Assembly: GCA_023634235.1 (NCBI GenBank) | Contig: JAMKCF010000003.1 | Coordinates: 11,874,742-11,938,741 of the forward strand | Source of the DNA: Pisaster brevispinus | Lineage: Eukaryota > Echinodermata > Asteroidea > Forcipulatida > Asteriidae | Direction of reading: 5' to 3' | DNA: 64,000 bases | Part shown: positions 46,501 to 64,000 of the stretch, piece by piece | How the letters are laid out: each line of letters starts with the position of its first letter | Numbering within the stretch: position 1 is the first letter of the stretch | The notes under the pieces: model-generated | What the model saw: only the letters and a program-made list of their open reading frames with translations | Databases searched by the model: none | What the model was told of the DNA's origin: nothing | Translations under genes and position numbers: made by a program

Positions 46501-48606
46501 ATGAGCAATACTTTGCTTATTGTATGCAATGACACAGCAAAGAAAGGCAGGAGGGTGGGGGATGTTGCTAAATGAGATCAAGTTTCAGGTTTATTGAAAA
46601 GGTCAATTTTAAATATCGCCCTTCACCAGTATATGTTTATGGAATATACTTCTGACACAAATAAACTGACCCCAAACAATCTAATCTTTAACGAAATAAG
46701 GAAACACAACCGTCAAAAGTTATACCGCCTACCAGGGATAGCTAGTGTGAACGGACTGTCAGTCACGGTAGCTGGTGACTCATCTCCATAGTTATCATGA
46801 CTGCTTCTTTGGCTTGATGTTGCACTCTCTGATATTCTAACCCTCTTGGGTGTGAATGAAGGAATGAATTTTGGGCCCCATCTGTCAAAATTTAGTGGAT
46901 GGAAAAAGATTTACCGTACTTAAATTTCACAAACAAATACACAGTTTTGAACACTGGGGGTAGATTACAAATTTTTATTTGGTCTTAACGATGAAATGTT
47001 AAACATCTATGAAATGCAACTTACAAAAACAACAGCCAAAATTACTATTACTCAAATCATTACAAGACCAGTGATTGATATAAAAGCGAGTTGAGTGTCC
47101 GATTACAAATAGTCCTTATTTATTTTGTAATAATGATTCTTTTAGATATACGTAGATAAGAAGTGTGAGAGACAAAAGTTACCTGGCCGGCTGAGAACTT
47201 GGAATCACATCCTCAACTTGAGATAGAAGCTGTTGGTGCCCTACACTTCTTTGGCTGTCGTTGTACTCATCATTGAATATTTCAGACCTTGATGGCTCGG
47301 GATAATCATCTTCAAACAGACTTTGTGATCCAAATATATTGTCCTCATCCAAAGTTTCTCTGACAGACTGGGGTTTTCGTTTCAAAATACCCCTGGGCAC
47401 TATTGGAACTGGATTGTACATAAATTAAGTTGAGTGTAAATCACTGGTATGGTGAGATTTGGAGTGAAATTTTTAAAAAAGTTGTTGACTTATAAAAAAG
47501 TAATCAATAACCTGTTACTGACAGCAACTGTTATCACTGCACAGGCATGTTTTTTTCTGGAGCATTTAAACGACAACTACTCTATAATGCTATGTGAAAT
47601 CAGACTGATTTTCTTTCAATCTTGAGTTGAATTTAATAATGAGAAAGCTACATGTGTCATGACTGTGTGGGTTTTTTTTTCTTCTTTTAAATTTGTTTTT
47701 ATATATATACAAAAGTATCAAACATTAATATTTAAACCAATAGTGCTTGTGAAAAAGTTGAGTATTACACAAGTTTGTACAACATGTTCTTCTTCAAATA
47801 TTACTTAGGCTATACCACTATACTCAGTTTATCAGCTGGGTGAAAACACTGGTCTTTTCTGCTTAAATAGTGCTAATTTGAAAAGATTCAGTACCTTTGA
47901 AATTACTCTGTCTGAAAAGTTGCGATGCAGATATTTCTTCTTCATCATCATTATCTTGAAAGGATTGCGAGCTGAAGATGTCTTGCAATGAGGATGGAGG
48001 AACAGGCACTGACTTTACTGGCTTTATGAATGGATGACTGTTGAAGAAAAATAAATTGGAGAGATGAATAATTGCCAAATTTTGTCTGTGTCTGTCCAGG
48101 AGATTTTAGGTTTTTCAAAGTCTTCAAGTAGCTTTACTATCCAGTTTTTACCAGTTTTCAAATTTATATAACTTATGGGTTTATACTTTCAAAGGAAACA
48201 CATGAACGGCGCTCTTTTACATTTGGGCCAGATTTTCTTGTTTTTGTCAGGAGGGTAAAAACCTAATAATTTTTGTTTGTCCCCCCAAAAAAAAGGCAAA
48301 GTCAAGGATTGATGACTATGTTACACATGTATATTGCTGCCTGTAATAATTCACATGCCCCAAATGAAATGAAAAAAATGCTCTCAACTAAGCAGTCAAA
48401 AATAATGTCTTAAAAATTGGCAAATAACATAATTTTGTTCAGGTAAAGAGGCTTTAGGTCATTGTAATAGTTGGCTGTAATTCAACTGTTCAAGAGAACA
48501 TAGAAACTCAAACAGACTTTGGGTTTTTTTGCTTCTTTTTTTATCAATAAAATGATTGGAATACTTACACTGTTGCTTGTTTGCTGCGGCCGATATTGTT
48601 GAACAT
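28528..48606 (-). CDS. HFM1: Meiotic DNA helicase HFM1/MER3, 34 coding exons
   Basis: HFM1 (yeast Mer3) is the SF2 Ski2-like 3'-5' helicase that promotes meiotic crossovers with the ZMM proteins. Exons in gene order: 48569-48606, 47895-48037, 47183-47408, 46733-46881, 46332-46394, 45513-45580, 44864-44996, 44559-44710, 43981-44061, 43676-43849, 42965-43011, 42348-42501, 41781-41913, 41258-41359, 40622-40815, 40184-40230, 39862-40043, 39041-39124, 38465-38556, 37901-38055, 37453-37550, 36664-36878, 36296-36379, 35907-36064, 35486-35589, 34666-34839, 33772-34034, 33035-33272, 32598-32768, 31798-32443, 31251-31474, 30446-30630, 28965-29824, 28528-28591. Phases all agree, giving 1966 aa. Walker A APTGSGKT is at 241-248, DEVH at 350-353, SATIPN at 401-406 and IGRAGR at 596-601; a Sec63-like region follows. 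A Cys/His cluster (C1101 to C1116, CNHRC..C.HECC) is conserved with human. The tail after residue 1171 is about 795 aa and largely low-complexity. The end FDQIFQGIF matches the family terminus. Confidence 0.95.
29931..30201. mobile_element. MITE of the GGCCCAATTTCAT family
   Basis: Left end GGCCCAATTTCATAATGCTG and right end CAGCTTTATGAAATTTGGCC are inverted. The interior has GGAGACCAGTCACAAAA and TTGGCTGGTAAC as in the 63774 copy. The left flank is GGCTCTAAAAAAGAGC, a hairpin also found next to the 63774 copy. It is intronic in HFM1, between coding exons 32 and 33. Confidence 0.85.
34279..34474. repeat. Perfect 95-bp inverted repeat (palindrome)
   Basis: Arms 34279-34373 and 34380-34474 are exact reverse complements over all 95 bases, with a 6-nt spacer. 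Each arm has GGCTCTGAAAAGAGCC (6-bp hairpin with GAAA loop) and, on the opposite strand, CTGAAGAC..GAGCAG-AGTATA-CTGTTC-GAAAC. Fifteen-base direct repeats, CAAAAATTCCTTCAT, lie at 34267-34281 and 34553-34567 and may be the target duplication of the whole insertion. In the HFM1 intron between coding exons 26 and 27. Confidence 0.97.
35820..35900 (+). repeat. Diverged hairpin-repeat copy
   Basis: Contains GGTTCTGAAAAGAACCGG then GTCGACATCTCGATCAG, aligning with the arm at 34310-34365. The GAAA-loop hairpin has a C-to-T change matched by a G-to-A change on the partner strand, so pairing is kept. In the HFM1 intron between coding exons 24 and 25. Confidence 0.6.
36966..37060. repeat. AAT microsatellite with adjoining repeat fragment
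   Basis: (AAT)n from 36966 to about 36990 adjoins ACATTTCTTATACAGTGCC and GGAAAGGCCTGC. A related start, CACTTATAAAACACCAG preceded by AATAATAATG, occurs near 45935. This is the style of a short retroelement with a trinucleotide tail. HFM1 intron. Confidence 0.5.
37684..37886. mobile_element. Possible MITE, GACCC...GGGGTTAATAG
   Basis: Begins TTATTGACCCAATTCACCCG and ends GCGCAAGGGGTTAATAG. The right end resembles the ACCCCTTGCRC ends of the elements at 56359-56677. The left end sequence also recurs inverted near 59527-59553 in RAD54B. The interior is GC-richer than the flanks. It ends 15 bp before HFM1 exon 20. Confidence 0.45.
38355..38440 (+). repeat. tRNA-derived SINE fragment
   Basis: ATAGCTCAGTTTGTAGAGCA is a good tRNA A box, followed by CACGTTAAT and TAGTCAATTGTTCTTTG. 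The same order of motifs is found at 61608-61700. The GTTAA in the anticodon region suggests a tRNA-Asn ancestor. HFM1 intron 19. Confidence 0.65.
39540..39787. mobile_element. 248-bp TIR element, CCGGAGGGCT ends
   Basis: Left end CCGGAGGGCTCAAATTTAAAG and right end ATTTCAAGCCCTCTGGA are imperfect inverted repeats. A second inner pair (CAGCACTTTCACTAGACC and ACTGGTCAAGTGCT) is also inverted. No coding capacity. HFM1 intron 17. Confidence 0.6.
41560..41630 (+). repeat. tRNA B-box fragment
   Basis: AAGGTCGCGGGTTCAAATCCCACC is a clear tRNA T-arm/B box with no matching A box at the proper distance, so it is a truncated SINE or tRNA pseudogene. HFM1 intron 13. Confidence 0.5.
45925..46190 (+). 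repeat. Interspersed repeat ending in GTCTTGCTCAAGGAC
   Basis: Starts AATGATAATAATGAACACTTATAAAACACC and ends with CCCTGCCCTCACAAGTACAA and AAGTGTCTTGCTCAAGGAC. This order is typical of widespread short retroelements in marine invertebrates, recalled rather than searched. It lies in the HFM1 intron between coding exons 5 and 6. Confidence 0.45.
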
Positions 48607-48969
48607 AGTTATTTCTTCACTCTGTCTGATGATGGCAGGGGTAACAATCAGATCACTAGTTTTAACTGGAGAACCTTACTTGAGTAAAAACAGGTTAAAC
48701 ACTTCTAGATTTACACAATCTTCATTATGAAAAGCAGACTCTGACACAATTAAGGATTAAACAGTAGTAGAAGACAATATTTTATGCGCCATCTTGTTCA
48801 AGGGTGGCTACACAAGTTTGTAGTAAACAAATCTGTTCCTTTAACAATATGGCGCATATTACTGTGAAGGTACTTATTGCTCATGAAGTAAAAACACATT
48901 ATGATGTGTGTGGATACCAAAATATTCTTATCTCAAATCCTTGGGCACTTCTATGGACCCTGAACAGGA

Positions 48970-49070
48970 ATTGGTAGAGTGGTCTAGTTACTGGACTCAA
49001 TCTTTGGTATTGTCATGAGTGTGGGTTCAGTTCATGGCACTTGTTGTGTCCTTGTCGAAAACTTAACCAA
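48970..49070 (+). repeat. tRNA-derived SINE fragment
   Basis: GGTAGAGTGGTCTAGTTACTGGACTC (A-box region) is followed by GTGTGGGTTCAGTTC (B box) and GGCACTTGTTGTGTCCTTG. The last motif also occurs, in reverse, in the SINE at 55625-55925, so both may be one family. Confidence 0.6.
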
Positions 49071-49083
49071 GAAGTTGATAGAT

Positions 49084-49285
49084 CTTTTTGTGAGAAAATT
49101 AAACATGGAGGAGGGAGTTATGACTGTAGATGTAGGCCTATGTTGCTATTTAGGAACACTTCACCTTTTCATTTGCCTGCGCTGTTGTTTTGTGTTTTGC
49201 CGCCGGGTTTCTTTGCTGCTGTTGAAGACACATACAATAATAATTAATATATTATGACATTCACTGGAGAAAGGAAGTCACGGGG
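49084..49285 (+). repeat. Direct duplication, copy A
   Basis: About 200 bp repeated with roughly 75-80 percent identity at 49873-50064, sharing TTTTTGTGAGAAAAT, CTTCACCTTTTCATTTGCCT and CTCTGGAGAAAGGAAGTC. Copy A lies just outside the left end of the TIR element at 49313, whereas copy B lies inside it. Confidence 0.85.
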
Positions 49286-49312
49286 AAAGCCTTAATTAAA
49301 TAGTTTCTAGAA

Positions 49313-50374
49313 CTACAGTCATTTGACCAGTTCGGGATCATTGACCAGTTCGGGATCACTTCAACTTTGCAACAACCCTATAATTAAGTTACTTCTCACA
49401 TTACCAATTTCTGTTGATACATGTGAAGAATAACATGCAATAAACCAACAAACCCAAAATAAGGTTCCAAACTTCATCAACAAATAAATTATGGCCATTT
49501 TCTTGAAGTTTGTCTGCGATTTTGATCATTATTTTTAAAAAAAATGTTGGTTGAAAAACACTGTTAAAACTTCTCACCTTTAAAATTTGAACGCCAGGGC
49601 GAATAAAATTTATGTTAAATGCTTAGAATGTGTTAAAAATATTTCAGGTAAATACTGAGCAGTAGTCTTGTTTTTTTGAGGAGACGAAATTACCAAAATT
49701 GTCTTTTGGGGGGCATCGTACCCTTGACCAGTTCGGGATCACTCACTACTCAGCATCTCTCATTGCGTCAAATGGTGTCGCACTCGGTGAGGTAAAATCT
49801 TACTGCTGCAGTCGAAAGTTTATTTGTTGCTTTTAAGATACATTTCTTCAACAAATTCTTGTAGGAATATTGTTTTTTTGTGAGAAAATGAAACTTGGAG
49901 AAGGAAATTGTGACTGTAAGAATAGATATTTGGGTCAATGTTGCTTTTAGGCGTGCTTCACCTTTTCATTTGCCTTTGCTGTTGTTTTGTGTTTTTGTTG
50001 CTGGATTTTTGCGCTGCTGTTGAATACACTTGCATGAAATTCTCTGGAGAAAGGAAGTCCATGTCCATGCCAACACACTTGTGAAGTTTGTGTCCTTGAG
50101 AGACAGTTTTATGAATGGGAGTATTGGTTTGCAATAGAGGGCAAGCTACTGATTCAGAATAGAATCAACTGATCCTGAACTGGTCAAACAGGTGACAATA
50201 CTTTTCTCAAAGCCTCTTCAAAAGTACTAATCTTTTTTTGTCAGTGGATACTTGGTGAGTTTTATAACATGTTTAGGTAAACTGATAAACTTTTTTGTTT
50301 AAAATGTCAAAGAGATTGCAACCAAAAACAATGTGAATTCAAAAAGTGATCCCGAACTGGTCAAATGACTGTAG
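49313..50374. mobile_element. 1062-bp non-autonomous TIR transposon
   Basis: Perfect 28-bp terminal inverted repeats (CTACAGTCATTTGACCAG...) at 49313-49340 and 50347-50374. The internal motif TTGACCAGTTCGGGATCA is repeated directly at 49341 and near 49728, and inverted near 50171. Flanking dinucleotides (AA left, TA right) within CTAGAA/TACTAG hint at a TA target but do not prove it. No transposase frame. It occupies the HFM1-RAD54B intergenic region. Confidence 0.88.
49873..50064 (+). repeat. Direct duplication, copy B (inside TIR element)
   Basis: Diverged copy of 49084-49285 located between the terminal repeats of the 1062-bp element. It contains CTTCACCTTTTCATTTGCCT and CTCTGGAGAAAGGAAGTCC. 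This suggests the element carries captured flanking DNA, or that the block belongs to an older nested element. Confidence 0.85.
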
Positions 50375-51039
50375 TACTAGTGGCAAAAATGTACCCCAAA
50401 CCCAGGCTTTGGCTTGACAGGAGCCAATATATGTTACTTCGTTCACAGTGCCACAAAAGGGACACGAAGTCGACTAGAAGACAAAGGAAACTGCAGTCAT
50501 GTGGCAGTGGCAGTCGTCATGCCCACACAGCAGGCATAGTCCAGCATGTCCAGCCAGGGAAAGCTAGGCCTGAAATAATTTGTTCATGGGGCTCTCTCTC
50601 AAACTCAGATTAGAATATTACACAAACAATTATTAACGTTACAGTTCAGACAAAAAGGAAACCATATTTCAAATTAGAAAGTTACACCCATTTTAACGTT
50701 TACTTACCTTCCCCAATTTAGCTTAATAGTTATTTAGCAGACGACAGTGTGGCACAAAATTTCCAGGCCAGCAGTGTATGACGTAAATGGATGGAAGTTA
50801 GCAACAGCTGACCAATAATGTGTCTTCTTTCATTGTGCAGAAAGATTGTCCAATCAGACGATCCGACATGCGTTAATAAACAAAAGCATGCTGCGAAAGC
50901 TCAAAGCTGAATATTTAATTAGAGTCAGCCTAATAAAAGGAAAACATAAAAAAATTAATAGGAAAATTTGTCGAAGTCGTTACTAATCTGTGACTTGTGA
51001 AGCTGAAAAGATTATCGTGGCAGAACGCCTCGAGTCTCA

Positions 51040-51273
51040 AACTAGTCTGGTTTCGGGCCGATCTGCTGCGCGCTGCTGGTAGGTAGTGGTAGTACGCAAG
51101 AATACATGCTCTCGGGTCGGGCGACTGATGCTCCAGCGGCCGCGGGAAGAACAAAATGTCAGCCTCCATCATCAAAATTTATTTTTAAAAAGAAAAGTGG
51201 ACCCTACATCAATTCCAGGCCATCATCACAGAAACAAACCTGCGAAACTTCTCTTACGTGTCAAATCTTCTAG
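51040..51273 (+). promoter_or_regulatory. Likely RAD54B promoter and 5' UTR exon
   Basis: A local GC-rich stretch (GCTGCGCGCTGCTGG, AGCGGCCGCGGGAAG) precedes a putative untranslated exon that ends at 51273 with donor GTAATT. The next exon opens at 51591 after TCTTTCACAG. The transcription start itself cannot be placed. Confidence 0.45.
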
Positions 51274-51593
51274 GTAATTAGCCATTCTTTTTATTTAAAA
51301 GTATTTTTTATTACAGCCACAAGGTACTAAAACTAAAAGTTGTATTAAACAAATGAAACAGTTTTGTTTAGTTTCCGGACAAGCATATAGTTACTAAATT
51401 AATAATATGTTAAACTAGTTAACATTAATAAAACTTAAAAGTTTAAAGGCATCCCTAAGAATAATTACTTAAAAGGAGTCAATGATTCTCCCAAAGCAAC
51501 ATCATTTTCCATAAACTCTCCAAGTCCAATGTATTTTTTAATTGATTATAAATCAATGCATTGATGTGTATTATTTGTTATCTTTCACAGAAG

Positions 51594-51611
51594 ATGGTCT
51601 TGGTTATCTGA
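51594..51611 (+). other. Upstream ORF in RAD54B leader
   Basis: Three bases into the coding exon an AAGATGG context opens a five-codon frame (MVLVI) that stops 21 bases before the main ATG. It precedes the homology-supported start, so it could lower translation of RAD54B. This depends on the predicted acceptor at 51590 being used. Confidence 0.4.
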
Positions 51612-51632
51612 GGGTTGGTTAGACATATCACC

Positions 51633-63655
<12,023 letters not shown>

Positions 63656-63714
63656 GTAAGAGCTGTGTCCGTTTCGGTCACTCAGGGATATCCCTATTTG
63701 GGATTTAACACCAA

Positions 63715-64000
63715 ACTACAATTTCTCCTGAAGACAAGCAGAGTATATTGTTCGAAATGTCAAACACACACCAGGGCCCAATTTCATAGAGCTGCTTAAG
63801 CAGAAAATAATGCTTAACAATTTCCTGCTAAGCAGAAATGAGCAGGATACCAGTCACAAATTGTACACGTGACATAGTAGCTTGGCTGGTAACCTTATTC
63901 TGGTAAGCAAAATTTTATTGTGCTTAGCAAATGTTTTTGCTTAAGCAGCTCTATGAAATTGGGACCTGCTCTTTTCAGAGCCAACACTCCTCCCAAAAGA
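63715..64000 (-). repeat. Hairpin repeat interrupted by a MITE
   Basis: Left part 63721-63773 has CTCCTGAAGACAAGCAGAGT and GTTCGAAATGTC; right part 63967-64000 has GCTCTTTTCAGAGCCAACACTCC. Joined, they match one arm of the palindrome at 34380-34474. The two parts are split by the element at 63774-63966. It follows the last RAD54B exon in the window and runs to the edge. Confidence 0.8.
63774..63966. mobile_element. 193-bp MITE, GGGCCCAATTTCATAGAGCTG ends
   Basis: Terminal inverted repeats of about 29 bp, GGGCCCAATTTCATAGAGCT... and ...AGCTCTATGAAATTGGGACC, with one or two mismatches. Inner motifs GCTTAAGCA and TGCTTAAGC are perfectly inverted. It is the best-preserved copy of the family in the window and sits inside the hairpin repeat. 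Confidence 0.93.

Larger units (their letters stand above)
48607..51632. other. Divergent intergenic region between HFM1 and RAD54B
   Basis: The two start codons are 3.03 kb apart on opposite strands. From HFM1 outward it contains AAGATGGCGC (minus strand near 48790, YY1-like), a tRNA-like SINE fragment, a duplicated block, the 1062-bp TIR element, then a GC-rich stretch at about 51000-51150 that is the likely RAD54B promoter. No other coding exon was recognised. Confidence 0.5.

Noticed and set aside
49015..49257. Overlapping plus-strand frames beside the 1062-bp element
   Set aside because: They fall in the duplicated block. The second copy at 49873 is not open in the same frame, so coding is not conserved.

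Overview
This is an intron-rich, AT-rich nuclear DNA window from an animal. It holds three tRNA-His genes and four protein genes that can be rebuilt exon by exon from consensus splice sites and homology: UFD1 (minus), CDC45 (plus), HFM1/MER3 (minus) and RAD54B (plus, cut by the window end). Protein similarity to vertebrates is high, introns are mostly 0.2-1.5 kb, and UFD1 and CDC45 sit head to head as they do on human 22q11. Together with many short tRNA-derived SINEs and MITEs, this suggests an invertebrate deuterostome, most likely an echinoderm. The echinoderm call is inference and was not tested.

Layout: 1-5.7 kb is gene-poor and holds a tandem tRNA-His cluster, an AAAC-type low-complexity block and a decayed LINE 3' end. 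UFD1 runs leftward from about 15.27 kb to 5749, and its introns hold a 24-bp minisatellite and several inverted-repeat elements. CDC45 starts at 15368, about 100 bp from the inferred UFD1 first exon, and ends at 26199. A tail-to-tail gap (26.2-28.5 kb) separates it from HFM1, whose 34 coding exons run leftward from 48606 to 28528. A 3-kb divergent intergenic region with a 1.06-kb terminal-inverted-repeat element follows. RAD54B then runs from 51633 past the right edge; 20 coding exons are present and the last exon or exons are outside.

All four genes act in chromosome biology. CDC45 is a subunit of the CMG replicative helicase. UFD1 (with NPL4 and p97/VCP) extracts ubiquitylated CMG at replication termination. 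HFM1 is a meiotic crossover helicase and RAD54B a recombination translocase. Open reading phase is preserved across every predicted splice junction: UFD1 298 aa, CDC45 566 aa (same as human), HFM1 1966 aa (human about 1435), RAD54B at least 912 aa.

The introns are the most unusual part. They hold a perfect 95-bp inverted repeat, a hairpin family with a compensatory base change and a hammerhead-like core, MITEs apparently inserted at the same point of that hairpin, and tandem copies of exon-intron junctions in CDC45 and RAD54B.
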